Assembly (NCBI GenBank): GCA_030625815.1
Contig: DAOUQF010000001.1
Location: 1 to 64,000, forward strand
Direction: 5' to 3'
Length of the DNA: 64,000 nucleotides
DNA from: Eubacteriales bacterium
GTDB taxonomy: Bacteria > Bacillota > Clostridia > Tissierellales > GPF-1
Within the stretch, counting starts at the first letter, position 1, and each line of letters starts with the position of its first letter. The notes beneath the pieces were generated by a model. That model was given only the letters and a program-made list of their open reading frames with translations, did no database searches and was not told the origin of the DNA. Below are positions 24,304-33,645 of the stretch, piece after piece. The translations under genes were made by a program, and so were the position numbers.

Positions 24304-26207
24304 AGTTAGAACCAGAAGTGAAAGAGATTCTTGGGTATATAGATGCTGATAAAAATTTTTTATTAAGCGGAGGCGCCGGGAGTGGGAAAACGTATTCTTT
24401 AATTCAAGTAATAAAACAAGTAATTGAAAAAAGTCCATATGCAAAAATTGCTTGTATTACATATACTAACGCAGCTGTCAAAGAGATTGAAGCAAGAGTT
24501 GATAACAGTAACTTGGTAGTCTCGACTATTCACGAATTTTTATGGAACAATATACGACTTTTTCAAAAAGAACTTAAAATAACTATTGTTGAACTTGTAA
24601 ATCAAAATTCTCCGAAAATCAAGAATCCTTTAGATCATCCAATTACTAAAGAATATTTAGATAGGCTTGAGGAGGGAATTCAATACAAAGACTATTCAAA
24701 AATTCAACAAGGTGTTATTTCGCATGATGAAGTACTTATTATTGCAAATTACATGTTTGAGAAGTATTCATTATTGAGCGATATTCTAAAAGACAAGTAT
24801 AAATTTATTTTTATAGATGAGTATCAAGATACTGCAGAAACCGTTATCGAGATTTTTCTCGAGCACCTAATGAAGAGTAAAAGGAAAAATATTGTTGGTC
24901 TTTTTGGTGACTCTATGCAATCTATATATGATGCTGGAATTGGAGATGTAAATAAATATATCGGCGAAGGAAATGGATCTGTGGTTGAAGTGAGAAAAAC
25001 ACAGAACAGAAGGAATCCTAAATCAGTTATTGATTTGGCTAACAAACTTCGAACTGATGGTATAGAACAGGTACCTTCAAAAGACTTAAAGGCTCCTAAT
25101 ATGATAGCTGGAGAAGTTAAAAAAGGGACTATCAAATTCTGTTATTCTAAAGAGTATGACATTGAGTTATTGAAGAAAAGTTTAGAGTGGGATTTCACAA
25201 ATTCAAAGCAAACGAAGATACTGAATTTGACATATAATTTAATAGCACCTAAAGCTGGCTTTCAAAATCTAATGGAAATATATAGTGGTGATAGAATTAT
25301 TGCTTTTAAAAATAGGATAAGAAAATATATTAAAGATAAGGAAATTGAGACTGATTTCTCTTCATATACGTTTGGACAGGTGATTGAGTTTCTACAGCGA
25401 GGCAAAAATGGTGCTGAACTAAAAAACGTAAGCCCTACAAATGCAATGGAATCGTATATTGAATCAAATCAAGAATGGTTTGAGTGCGCTAAAATGCAAA
25501 ACTACTCATTGTTTTCTAAGTTGTATGTTGATAAAGAACAACTAATAGATGATAAAAAGCAGGATTCAAATGACGAGAATAAAAAAAACTCTAAGAGAGA
25601 TGATTTAATAAAACACTTGTATAGAATTGCAGAGAGAATAATGTTTTATGATAACAAAAGATTTAATGAATTTATTCGTGCCACGGATTATAAGATATAT
25701 TCCATTTCAGATAAGAGAAACTTGAAAAATCAGATAGAAGAACTAAAGTCTTATAGGAGTAAAACAATCGGAGAGATTGTTGATAAAGCCGATGAGTTTG
25801 GTATTTGTATAAAGGGTGATAAATTCATGAAGTTTATTAACGAGAAGGAATATGTATATAGTCGTGTGAAAAAATTGAATTTTTCGGAATTTATTAATCT
25901 ATATAATTACCTTGAAGGGTTTACTCCATTTTCAACTCAACATAAAACCAAGGGAACTGAATTTGATAATGTACTAGTAATTTTAGATAATGGTGGCTGG
26001 AATAATTATAATTTCAAAGGGTTATTTGGAGGCACTAATTCTGCGAGTGTTGAAGCTCGGACAAAGAAAATTTTCTACGTGTGTTGTACACGGGCGAAAG
26101 AAAATTTGGCTGTATACTTTCATAATCCATCAACTACCGTAGTTGAAACGGCAATCGAACTGTTTGGAAAGGATAATCTTATTAATTTTGACCATAAAGA
26201 GGGTTAA
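24288..26207 (+). CDS. gajB: UvrD-like superfamily 1 helicase (Gabija GajB-like)
   Basis: The 639-residue protein shows SF1A helicase motifs: Walker A GGAGSGKTYS (about 28-37), motif II IDEYQDT (about 176-182), a motif V-like HKTKGTEFDNVLV and motif VI CCTRAKEN with its arginine near 602. Its start lies inside the last codons of the upstream nuclease gene (16-base overlap), so the two are translationally coupled. In Gabija systems GajB senses DNA ends and consumes nucleotides, activating GajA. The long middle insertion (about 330-520, with many Lys and Asp) exceeds the size I recall for the type GajB. No third gene follows; a 260-base gap leads to the ROK regulator. Confidence 0.82.
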   Translation: MVKGLKLEPEVKEILGYIDADKNFLLSGGAGSGKTYSLIQVIKQVIEKSPYAKIACITYTNAAVKEIEARVDNSNLVVSTIHEFLWNNIRLFQKELKITIVELVNQNSPKIKNPLDHPITKEYLDRLEEGIQYKDYSKIQQGVISHDEVLIIANYMFEKYSLLSDILKDKYKFIFIDEYQDTAETVIEIFLEHLMKSKRKNIVGLFGDSMQSIYDAGIGDVNKYIGEGNGSVVEVRKTQNRRNPKSVIDLANKLRTDGIEQVPSKDLKAPNMIAGEVKKGTIKFCYSKEYDIELLKKSLEWDFTNSKQTKILNLTYNLIAPKAGFQNLMEIYSGDRIIAFKNRIRKYIKDKEIETDFSSYTFGQVIEFLQRGKNGAELKNVSPTNAMESYIESNQEWFECAKMQNYSLFSKLYVDKEQLIDDKKQDSNDENKKNSKRDDLIKHLYRIAERIMFYDNKRFNEFIRATDYKIYSISDKRNLKNQIEELKSYRSKTIGEIVDKADEFGICIKGDKFMKFINEKEYVYSRVKKLNFSEFINLYNYLEGFTPFSTQHKTKGTEFDNVLVILDNGGWNNYNFKGLFGGTNSASVEARTKKIFYVCCTRAKENLAVYFHNPSTTVVETAIELFGKDNLINFDHKEG

Positions 26208-26420
26208 TGGGAAAGAATGACTTTTGTAGTCGTTTTATATGAAATTTTCTTGAATTCTTACTGAATCATTAAATAAACCACCACAAGAAAAAACGTTTTG
26301 CTAAAAAGAAGAAAGTCATGTCCGTATAAGGCGTAATTTACCTCGGCTAATCAATTTGATGACAATACATGATACTATAATTATTTTGCTCGAGTTAATA
26401 ATTCATTAAAGTATACTATC

Positions 26421-26448
26421 TTGACATCCCCTCAATTTCCTTTATCAT
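26421..26448 (+). promoter_or_regulatory. Promoter of the ROK regulator gene
   Basis: TTGACA (26421-26426) and TATCAT (26443-26448) are 16 bases apart, immediately before the AGAGGTG ribosome site, giving a very short leader. Confidence 0.5.
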
Positions 26449-26467
26449 GATATACAGAGGTGTTTCT

Positions 26468-27664
26468 ATGAGGAATTTACGCGCAGGTAGCAAAGAAATG
26501 ATGAAGGAACTGAATAAGGCATTGGTGATTCATGAGATACGTGTGCATGGTCCTGTGAGCCGAAGTGAGATATCCAAGCGATTAAATCTGGTGCAGTCGA
26601 CCATTACAAAGATCTGTGATGAGTTGATTGAGCAGAACATGATCTTTCCCATTGGGGAGCAACAATCCACTGGGGGACGCAAGGCGATCAGCCTGGTATT
26701 CAACAACAACTATGGCTATACCATTGCGGTGAAGATTGAGGATTATCAGATTTTGTTTGCTTTGACAAATTTGAAACCGTTATTTATACAAACGAATTCC
26801 GTTTGTTTTGATAAGCATGCGTCTTTTGCTGAGATTCAGGATTTGTTGGTTGCTGGGATTGATCAGATGAAGTCCGTAGCTGAAGAAAAGAGTTTTCACT
26901 TGTTGGGTATTGGCATTGCCGTATCTGGAGTTGTAGACCAGGCAAATGGTGTGTTAATTTCATCTTCCTTGTTGGGGTGGAAAGACATTCATTTTCGCGA
27001 TTTATTGGAGCCATTGTTTGAGTTGCCAGTACAGCTGGACAATGACTTGAACTGCTATACCTTAGCCCAGGCTAGGTTTGGGCATGGTCGTGATAACTCG
27101 AACTTTATCTGCATGACCATTGGAGAAGGCATTGGTGCCGGAATTGTGATCGACAATCAGATCTACCGTGGAGCAATTGGCGGTGCCGGCGAATTCGGGC
27201 ATACCATTGTGCAACTGGATGGACGGGATTGTTTGTGCGGTCAGAAGGGTTGCTTGGAAGCCCATGCATCCGACGTATTTATTGTGAATTATATCTATGA
27301 GAAGACTGGGGAGCGAAAGCGGATTGAAGACATTCTTCTTGAAGAGTCTGCCGTCTTTGATGAGGCCGTGGAAATTGCATGGAACTATTTGGGGCTAGGA
27401 TTGATTAATCTGATCATGCTGTTCAACCCGGAAAAGATTATTATCAGTTGTCACCCGCAGGTAGGGAAGCATTGGAAAGATCCTAAAATGCTGCAGGTGG
27501 TGAAGAACAACTGGTATGAGCGAAACGGCGTGTTTTCAACGGATATCGTCTTCGATGACTTGAACAATGACAACTTCTTGTTGGGGGCTTCGTTGTTGGT
27601 GATGAGCGTTTTATTCGACGAACCGATCTATAAAGGACAAGGAACCATTTACAACAACCTCTAG
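26468..27664 (+). CDS. ROK-family transcriptional regulator of the glucan operon
   Basis: The 398-residue protein has an N-terminal winged helix (about 10-70, with PVSRSEISKRLNLVQSTITK) and a ROK sugar-binding domain. The zinc site reads CLCGQKGCLEAH, the family's CxCGxxGCxE signature, and NDLNCYTLAQARFGHG matches the ROK core. It resembles XylR/NagC-type repressors that release DNA on binding a sugar. The ATG at 26468 follows AGAGGTG; an earlier in-frame ATG at 26447 precedes that site. The gene is directly upstream of the GH15-ABC-GH66 operon and is its likely regulator. A decayed copy of its 5' end is present near 36.5 kb. Confidence 0.9.
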   Translation: MRNLRAGSKEMMKELNKALVIHEIRVHGPVSRSEISKRLNLVQSTITKICDELIEQNMIFPIGEQQSTGGRKAISLVFNNNYGYTIAVKIEDYQILFALTNLKPLFIQTNSVCFDKHASFAEIQDLLVAGIDQMKSVAEEKSFHLLGIGIAVSGVVDQANGVLISSSLLGWKDIHFRDLLEPLFELPVQLDNDLNCYTLAQARFGHGRDNSNFICMTIGEGIGAGIVIDNQIYRGAIGGAGEFGHTIVQLDGRDCLCGQKGCLEAHASDVFIVNYIYEKTGERKRIEDILLEESAVFDEAVEIAWNYLGLGLINLIMLFNPEKIIISCHPQVGKHWKDPKMLQVVKNNWYERNGVFSTDIVFDDLNNDNFLLGASLLVMSVLFDEPIYKGQGTIYNNL

Positions 27665-27677
27665 GGGTTGTTTTTTT
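27653..27677 (+). terminator. Terminator overlapping the ROK stop codon
   Basis: AACAACC and GGTTGTT pair around a short loop that contains the TAG stop codon and are followed by a T run. The next operon has its own promoter. Confidence 0.75.
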
Positions 27678-27702
27678 ATTGGAACTTTTTAGAAATTCTT
27701 AC

Positions 27703-27731
27703 TTGCTTCAGAAAAGAAAGTATGTTATATT
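27703..27731 (+). promoter_or_regulatory. Promoter of the glucan-utilisation operon
   Basis: TTGCTT (27703-27708) and TATATT (27726-27731) are separated by 17 bases, 25 bases before the GH15 start. Confidence 0.6.
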
Positions 27732-27755
27732 CGAATTAGGGAACAGGAGGACAGT

Positions 27756-28820
27756 ATGAATTTACGAGATCAGAGTATAAAAATTATAAATGAAAACCAA
27801 GCGTCTACGGGTGCCTATGAGGCTTCGCCAAACTTTCCAACCTATGCCTACAGCTGGTTGCGGGACGGCAGCTTTATTGCCTACGGCATGCTGGTGCAAG
27901 GAGAAACGGAATCAACGAAGGCATTTCTGACTTGGGTGCATGAAACCTTGATGAAGCATCAAGAGAAGATCCAAGAAATTGTGATTGGTATGGAAACGGG
28001 AAAAACCTTTGCACCGGAAGAATTGCTGCCAACACGGTATACGATGGACGGCGAGATTGAAGAAGACGATTGGCCGAATTTTCAGATCGACGGATATGGA
28101 GCTTGGTTGTGGCTATTGGCAGAGTACATCCAGAAAACGGGCGACGAGTATTTGTTGGTACAATTCCAGCAAAGTGTGCGCATGACCATCGACTATATCA
28201 AACTGCTATGGGACAAGCCGAACTACGATTGCTGGGAGGAATTTGGTGACCGGGTGCATGGTTCCACGCTGGCCTGCCTCTACGGAGGGATTAATAGTAT
28301 CAACCGGTATCTGGGAGAAATGGAATTGTTTCAGTTGGCCGCAGAAATGAAGGTGTACGTGGAAGACAATCTGGTTGCTTCCGGACACTTTATGAAGAAC
28401 AACATGGATGACAGTGTTGATGCAAGTTTGCTATGGTTGGCCTATCCCTTTGAAATGTTTGGGGTAAACGAAGAGCGCATGAAAAATACCATTGCCAAGA
28501 TTGAAGAAGATTTATTGGATGAAGGCGGGGTGAAGCGGTACTTGGCTGACACCTACTACGGCGGCGGACAATGGCTGATCCTTTCTTCCTGGTTGGGAAT
28601 TGTGAATGTGAAACAAGGCAAGCGTGACAAAGCCAAAGGAATTCTGGAATGGGTGGAAGCCCAAGCAGGCAAGATTGGGATGCCGGAACAAGTAAGCGGC
28701 ATTGTGAATGATCCATCCCATGTGACACCGTGGGTGGAGAAATGGGGTCCTATTGCGGAACCGTTGATTTGGTCTCATGGAATGCATTTAACATTCCTGA
28801 AAGAAATGGAACGAAAATAA
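27756..28820 (+). CDS. GH15-family exo-alpha-glucosidase, probably cytoplasmic
   Basis: The 354-residue protein matches the (alpha/alpha)6-barrel catalytic domain of glucoamylase/glucodextranase enzymes. YSWLRDGSF (about 32-40) is the conserved substrate-binding segment. CWEEFGD (159-165) carries the general acid Glu, and MPEQV (about 309-313) the general base Glu. There is no signal peptide, so it should act inside the cell on oligosaccharides brought in by the adjacent ABC transporter, releasing glucose. The N-terminal beta-domain usual in secreted members is missing, as in short bacterial forms. With the GH66 gene in the operon, isomalto-oligosaccharides or dextran fragments are the likely substrate. 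AGGAGGACAGT precedes the ATG. Confidence 0.85.
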   Translation: MNLRDQSIKIINENQASTGAYEASPNFPTYAYSWLRDGSFIAYGMLVQGETESTKAFLTWVHETLMKHQEKIQEIVIGMETGKTFAPEELLPTRYTMDGEIEEDDWPNFQIDGYGAWLWLLAEYIQKTGDEYLLVQFQQSVRMTIDYIKLLWDKPNYDCWEEFGDRVHGSTLACLYGGINSINRYLGEMELFQLAAEMKVYVEDNLVASGHFMKNNMDDSVDASLLWLAYPFEMFGVNEERMKNTIAKIEEDLLDEGGVKRYLADTYYGGGQWLILSSWLGIVNVKQGKRDKAKGILEWVEAQAGKIGMPEQVSGIVNDPSHVTPWVEKWGPIAEPLIWSHGMHLTFLKEMERK

Positions 28821-28838
28821 GATAAGGGGGACAAGATT

Positions 28839-30140
28839 GTGAAACAAAGAAAAAGTTTAGCACTGTTACTTATGATTTTCATGCTCGTATCCTTATTCAC
28901 TGGTTGTGCGAATGGAGCGGGGAGCGAGGCGGAACCGGCAGCGGCAAAGCCTGCTGCGACTGCGGAACCTGCAGCAGAACCGGTTGCTGAAGAAGTTGTC
29001 ACCATCACCATGTGGCATACCTACAGTGACGGAGAAACAGAAGTTTTTGACAACGATGTAATTCCTGCTTTTGAAGCAAGCCATCCGAATATCAAGGTGG
29101 AAGCGACGCGGATGCCGTATGACGGCTTGAAGCAGCAGATCATTGCGGGTGTTTCCAGCTCAACGGCACCGGATGTAATGCGTATGGACATCATCTGGGT
29201 ACCGGAATTTGCGAAATTGGGCGCCTTGGAAATGGTATCTGAGTATGCCGAATTTGATGCGATCAAAGCGAATGTCTTTGAAGGACCGATGAGCACCAAC
29301 TACTATGACGGCGACTATTATGGTTTGCCATTGAACACCAACACCAAGATTGCCATCTACAACAAAGCGCTATTAGCGGAATTGGGTGTAGAAGTTCCTA
29401 AGACGATGGATGAATTGGTTGCCATCGCAGAATCCGTGAAAGACCGAGACGACACGTGGGGCATTGGTATCGGCGGATCTGCAACATGGGGTATGCTGCC
29501 ATACTTCTGGACCATGGGCGGCGCGGTAACGGATGAGAATTATACCGTAGCAAGCGGCTACTTGAACAGCCCAGAAAGTATTAAAGCATTGGATACCATT
29601 GCTGGCTGGTATGCTGACGGCATTGTTGGTCCTTGTATCTTGGGAGAACAACCAGACACATGGGGCGGCATGGGAAATGGAAATTATCTCATGATTGAAG
29701 ATGGTCCATGGTATTATTCAATTGTAGGGGATGACGCGTTGAACAACACAGTCAACTCTATTATGCCTGCGGGACCAGGTGGAAGCATCTCGGTTGTTGG
29801 TGGCGAAAACATGATTATGTTTAACACTTCCAAAAACAAAGAAGCAGCATGGACATTTATGCAGTGGATGTTGTCACCGGAACCACAAATTATGATGGCA
29901 CAATTGGGAATGGTACCAACAAACATGGACGCGGCAAAGGATCAAGCAGTATTGGATTCACCGTACATCGGAACGTATATTGAGCAATTGAAAACAGCAA
30001 AACCACGAACACCGTCACCAAAATGGGAAACTATGTCCGATACAATCGGAACAGCATTTGAATTGGTTATTCGCGGCGAGCAAGACGCGAAAACAGCACT
30101 GGATGAAGCAGCAGCAATTTGTGACGAATTACTACAGTAG
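28839..30140 (+). CDS. Sugar ABC transporter binding lipoprotein (family 1)
   Basis: The 433-residue protein has a lipoprotein signal peptide with lipobox LFTGC (Cys about 24), an Ala/Glu/Pro-rich linker, and an extracellular solute-binding family 1 domain (TMWHTYSDGETEVFDNDVIPAF ... like MalE/MsmE). It captures oligosaccharides outside the membrane and delivers them to the permeases encoded next. Translation starts at GTG behind AAGGGGGACAAGATT. A stem-loop follows the gene, as is usual for strongly expressed binding-protein genes. Confidence 0.92.
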   Translation: MKQRKSLALLLMIFMLVSLFTGCANGAGSEAEPAAAKPAATAEPAAEPVAEEVVTITMWHTYSDGETEVFDNDVIPAFEASHPNIKVEATRMPYDGLKQQIIAGVSSSTAPDVMRMDIIWVPEFAKLGALEMVSEYAEFDAIKANVFEGPMSTNYYDGDYYGLPLNTNTKIAIYNKALLAELGVEVPKTMDELVAIAESVKDRDDTWGIGIGGSATWGMLPYFWTMGGAVTDENYTVASGYLNSPESIKALDTIAGWYADGIVGPCILGEQPDTWGGMGNGNYLMIEDGPWYYSIVGDDALNNTVNSIMPAGPGGSISVVGGENMIMFNTSKNKEAAWTFMQWMLSPEPQIMMAQLGMVPTNMDAAKDQAVLDSPYIGTYIEQLKTAKPRTPSPKWETMSDTIGTAFELVIRGEQDAKTALDEAAAICDELLQ

Positions 30141-30151
30141 AATGAGAGGTT

Positions 30152-30173
30152 ACAGGGCCGGAAACGGCCTTGT
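30152..30173 (+). other. Intercistronic stem-loop after the binding-protein gene
   Basis: ACAGGGCCG and CGGCCTTGT pair around GAAA, without a T-tract. Such hairpins protect upstream mRNA and lower downstream expression, giving excess binding protein over permease. Confidence 0.65.
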
Positions 30174-30201
30174 AGTCTTCCTTGTTTAGAGGGGTGACGT
30201 A

Positions 30202-31098
30202 ATGCAATCCATTGGCAAAACAAAACGAAAAGAGGAATGGAAGAGCGTATTCCCATACATCATGGTGGGTTTGTTTCTTCTTGGAGTCTTTGTAATCTAT
30301 CCGCTTCTGCGAAATGTCTATATGAGCTTTACCGAATTTAATATTCTAACCAATGAGACGGAAGCCTATGTGGGATTTGAGAATTACATTCGTGCAGTTC
30401 ACGATCCAAAGGTGCAAATGGCTTTGGTAAATACCGTAACCTTTGGTTTGGTAACCGTGCCCTTTCAAATGCTCTTTGGTTTGATTCTGGCAGCGGTGAT
30501 CAACTCGAAGATCAAGGGAAAGCTGTTCTTTCGGGTTTTGTTCTACATCCCCGTGATTTCATCTTGGATTGTTGTCTCACTGATTTTTCGGTATTTGTTT
30601 CAATCGAGCGACGCGGGTGCCATCAACTATCTTTTGTTGAAAGTGCATTTGATAGCAGAGCCCATTGCCTGGCTGTCAAGCCGGTGGACCGCCAATGCGA
30701 TTATTTGGATTTTAAGTATCTGGAAAGGGATTGGCTGGGTAATGATCATTTATTTGGCGGCATTGCAAGGGATCAACAAGAGTTTGTATGAAGCGGCGGA
30801 AATCGACGGCGCGAATAACGTGCAGAAGTTCTGGAACATTACAGTGCCCAAAGTACGTCCTATTACAACTTTCATTTTTGTGAATCTCTTGATTGGATCA
30901 TTTAATGTGTTCCTGCAGGTCTTGATGATTACCAACGGCGCGCCTTTGGGGCGAACCGAGGTCTTGCTGACCTACATGTACAAGGTTGCCTTCTCTGAAT
31001 TTGATTTTGGCTATTCTTCGGCAATTGCCGTGATGATGGGGATTGCGATCTTCAGCATCACTTATATGCAGTCGAAATTCTTGAAAGGAGGAGAGTAG
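30202..31098 (+). CDS. Sugar ABC transporter permease (MalF-like)
   Basis: The 298-residue protein has six membrane segments and the EAA loop EAAEIDGANNVQKFWNITVP near residue 195-215, which docks on the ATPase. It pairs with the next gene to form the heterodimeric channel of a CUT1-type oligosaccharide importer. No ATPase gene is present in the operon, so a shared MsmK-type ATPase must be supplied from elsewhere, as in many Firmicutes. AGAGGGGTGACGTA precedes the ATG. Confidence 0.92.
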   Translation: MQSIGKTKRKEEWKSVFPYIMVGLFLLGVFVIYPLLRNVYMSFTEFNILTNETEAYVGFENYIRAVHDPKVQMALVNTVTFGLVTVPFQMLFGLILAAVINSKIKGKLFFRVLFYIPVISSWIVVSLIFRYLFQSSDAGAINYLLLKVHLIAEPIAWLSSRWTANAIIWILSIWKGIGWVMIIYLAALQGINKSLYEAAEIDGANNVQKFWNITVPKVRPITTFIFVNLLIGSFNVFLQVLMITNGAPLGRTEVLLTYMYKVAFSEFDFGYSSAIAVMMGIAIFSITYMQSKFLKGGE

Positions 31099-31099
31099 A

Positions 31100-31927
31100 A
31101 TGAAACTGATAAAACGAATCTTATTATATGGCATTCTCCTCGGTTTCGGTGTGACCACTCTCTTTCCATTTATGTATATGATTGCAACAGCTTTTACGCC
31201 GAATACCTATACTCTTCCTTATCCGCCTATATTCTTCCCGGAGTCCTTCTTTACGGGGAACTTTGTGGAAGCCGTGCAATCCAACAACTTTGGCCGGTAT
31301 TTTTTAAACAGCGTTTTTATTTCCGTATCGGCAACGGTTCTGGCGGTTTGTGTCTCCTCCTTGACCGCCTATGGATTTGCCCGTTTCAAGTTTAAGGGCA
31401 AGGAAGTGATTTTTCGAATTTTATTGTTTACCATGATGGTGCCAGGAATTTTGAATATCGTACCGCAGTTCTTGGTGATCAACAGCCTTGAGATGGTAGA
31501 CACCTATCGTGGATTGATCCTTTTGTATGTAGGGTCGGGCATTGCCGGCAACACCTTCTTTTTACGGGGATTCTTTGAATCGATTCCTCGGGAATTGGAG
31601 GAGTCGGTGTTGATTGACGGGGGTGGTCGTTGGACGATCTTTACGAAGATCATTCTGCCGCTGTCCAAACCAGCTTTGGGGACGTTCACAATCTTTGCCT
31701 TTACGGGATTCTGGGATGAATTCCTTCAAGCGTTGACGATTATGAAGTCACCTCTTAAGCGAACCTTGCCCATTGCGCTGCAACTGTTCCGTGGGCAGCA
31801 TGCCTCAGACTGGGGCTTGATCTTTGCGGCATCAATCATTGTAATTACACCATTGATTGTAATCTTTATTGTATTTCAGAAGCGATTTGTCCGCGGCAAT
31901 ATGATGGACGGATCCATTAAGGAGTAG
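31100..31927 (+). CDS. Sugar ABC transporter permease (MalG-like)
   Basis: The 275-residue CUT1-type permease has six membrane segments. The EAA loop here reads EESVLIDGGGRWTIFTKIILP. It starts one base after the stop of the MalF-like gene, with GGAGGAGAGTAGA as a site inside that gene's end. It completes the importer of the glucan operon. Confidence 0.92.
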   Translation: MKLIKRILLYGILLGFGVTTLFPFMYMIATAFTPNTYTLPYPPIFFPESFFTGNFVEAVQSNNFGRYFLNSVFISVSATVLAVCVSSLTAYGFARFKFKGKEVIFRILLFTMMVPGILNIVPQFLVINSLEMVDTYRGLILLYVGSGIAGNTFFLRGFFESIPRELEESVLIDGGGRWTIFTKIILPLSKPALGTFTIFAFTGFWDEFLQALTIMKSPLKRTLPIALQLFRGQHASDWGLIFAASIIVITPLIVIFIVFQKRFVRGNMMDGSIKE

Positions 31928-31935
31928 ATGACGGG

Positions 31936-33537
31936 ATGAGTAAATATATAACAGCAGACAAGAGCCAATACCGGGTGGGGGACGAAGTCGCTTTGTTGAG
32001 CGGTTCGCCTCTTTCTGGAGTGGTGGAGATCTTCCATCAAGGGAAGGTAATAAATACAATCAAAGCGGATGGGTCAGGTGAGCGTTTCTCACTTGGGGAA
32101 TTTCCTTCTGCCGGGTATTGGGTGAAGACGGATGTTGGCTCTACTGCCTTTGATGTGGTGGAGGATCTGAACAAGTACGTGCGATATGGTTTTCTGAGCG
32201 ATTTTAATCCGGAAGACTGCGAAGACCGCAGCGATGTGGTTCAGATGAACCGTTACCATATCACCTCGGTGCAGTTTTATGACTGGATGTACCGACACCA
32301 TCAGCTGATCCCTAACACGGATGTTTTCAAAGACGCCCTGGACCGGCCGGTGTACTTGCCGGCAGTAAAGGCAAAGATTGATTTGTGCCATGAGTTTGGC
32401 ATGAAGGCCATTGCGTATGGGGCGGTATACGGAGCGGAAGAGGAATACTTTGGTGTTCATCCGGATGAAATGCTATACAAGGATGAGAAAACCAAATATG
32501 ATTTGATCGACATTATTGCCATTATGAATACGGAACCGGATTGCTCTTGGACCAAGCATATTATTCAAGAATTTGCTGAGGCTGTTTGTGTGATGGATTT
32601 CGACGGAATACATATGGACCAGTATGGATTTCCTAAGTATGCGAAGACCGTGGATGGACGGGTCGTGGATGTGGGTGGAACTTTCAGTCCGTTGATTGAT
32701 GCGGCAAAGTTGGCAGTGAATGAAGTGAAACCCCAGAATCAGATGTTCTTTAATTGTGTGAACAACTGGCCAATCGAGCGGGTTGCGGATTCTCTGATGG
32801 ACGCAGTGTATATCGAAGTGTGGGATCCGCACGGCACCTATCGCCATCTGCACCAATTGGTGCGAGAGTCGAGGATGCTGACGGAAGACAAGCCCATTGT
32901 TTTGTCAGCGTATGTTCATCCTTTCAACCAAGAAGTTTCTGAAGAAGAGAAGGAAACGGCTGCGCTGTTGACCATGGCGACAATCTTTTCATCGGGCGGG
33001 TCGCATTTGCTGTTGGGTGAAACTGATGGCGCGTTAGCGGAAGCCTACTACGTGAACCATGGGAAGTATCAGGATTCCTTCGGGGACGAATTGGCGCGGT
33101 ATTATGACTGCATCACGGCCTATGAAGAGTGGCTGTTGGATCCCGCGATTATGGATCTGACTGGATACTTTGTTGGGGGCATCAATGAAGAGTTGATGGT
33201 GAAAAACTACCCGTTTTCCGGGGAGTATGCGCCTGAGAAGATTCATGTGCAGTTTACCCGAACTGAGGACACCTATGTAGTGCAACTGCTGAATCTGTTG
33301 GGGGTGAAGGATGATACGTGGAATGTACCGCATATGCGACCGCTGGCTGTTGAAGACATCGAGGTAGAGCTGATGATCCATGATGAGATCGAATCCATTA
33401 TCTTGATAAGCCCGGATGTGGACTTGGAACCGGTGATATTGGACTTTGAGTATGTTGATCATTCTCAAGGGAAGGCGGTACGGTTTGTCGTGCCAAAGCT
33501 TGAGATTTGGGATATCGTACTGATACAAAAGAGATGA
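31936..33537 (+). CDS. GH66 enzyme: dextranase / cycloisomaltooligosaccharide glucanotransferase-like
   Basis: The 533-residue protein matches family GH66. The catalytic nucleophile Asp lies in DGIHMDQYGF (about D228) and the acid/base Glu in YIEVWDP (about E294), inside a (beta/alpha)8 barrel preceded by a beta domain and followed by a C-terminal beta domain. No signal peptide is present, so it probably acts in the cytoplasm on imported alpha-1,6-glucans, hydrolysing or cyclising them. It starts eight bases after the MalG-like gene. The last 40-50 codons are repeated as fragments elsewhere in this window (2033-2188, 35285-35385, 36661-36705, 47045-47107, possibly 49990-50030). Confidence 0.85.
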   Translation: MSKYITADKSQYRVGDEVALLSGSPLSGVVEIFHQGKVINTIKADGSGERFSLGEFPSAGYWVKTDVGSTAFDVVEDLNKYVRYGFLSDFNPEDCEDRSDVVQMNRYHITSVQFYDWMYRHHQLIPNTDVFKDALDRPVYLPAVKAKIDLCHEFGMKAIAYGAVYGAEEEYFGVHPDEMLYKDEKTKYDLIDIIAIMNTEPDCSWTKHIIQEFAEAVCVMDFDGIHMDQYGFPKYAKTVDGRVVDVGGTFSPLIDAAKLAVNEVKPQNQMFFNCVNNWPIERVADSLMDAVYIEVWDPHGTYRHLHQLVRESRMLTEDKPIVLSAYVHPFNQEVSEEEKETAALLTMATIFSSGGSHLLLGETDGALAEAYYVNHGKYQDSFGDELARYYDCITAYEEWLLDPAIMDLTGYFVGGINEELMVKNYPFSGEYAPEKIHVQFTRTEDTYVVQLLNLLGVKDDTWNVPHMRPLAVEDIEVELMIHDEIESIILISPDVDLEPVILDFEYVDHSQGKAVRFVVPKLEIWDIVLIQKR

Positions 33538-33543
33538 TACAAA

Positions 33544-33575
33544 AGAGAAACTTTATCGAGTTTCTCTTTTTTTTG
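33544..33575 (+). terminator. Terminator of the glucan operon
   Basis: GAGAAAC and GTTTCTC pair around TTTATCGA and are followed by a long T run, just behind the GH66 stop. Confidence 0.85.
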
Positions 33576-33590
33576 TGGGTTTTTATGGAA

Positions 33591-33645
33591 ATAAAGATAA
33601 AGGACACCAGAGAGATGACTTCTTTCTGGCGTCCTTTATCTTTAT
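33591..33645. terminator. Bidirectional terminator between the GH66 gene and the nuclease gene
   Basis: ATAAAGATAAAGGAC (33591-33605) pairs with GTCCTTTATCTTTAT (33631-33645), and CCAGA with TCTGG inside. It overlaps the stop codon of the convergent nuclease gene. Confidence 0.8.

Noticed and set aside
28893-30256. Several long minus-strand frames under the sugar-transport genes
   Set aside because: They are antisense shadows of well-supported genes, favoured by the G+C-richer codon use there.
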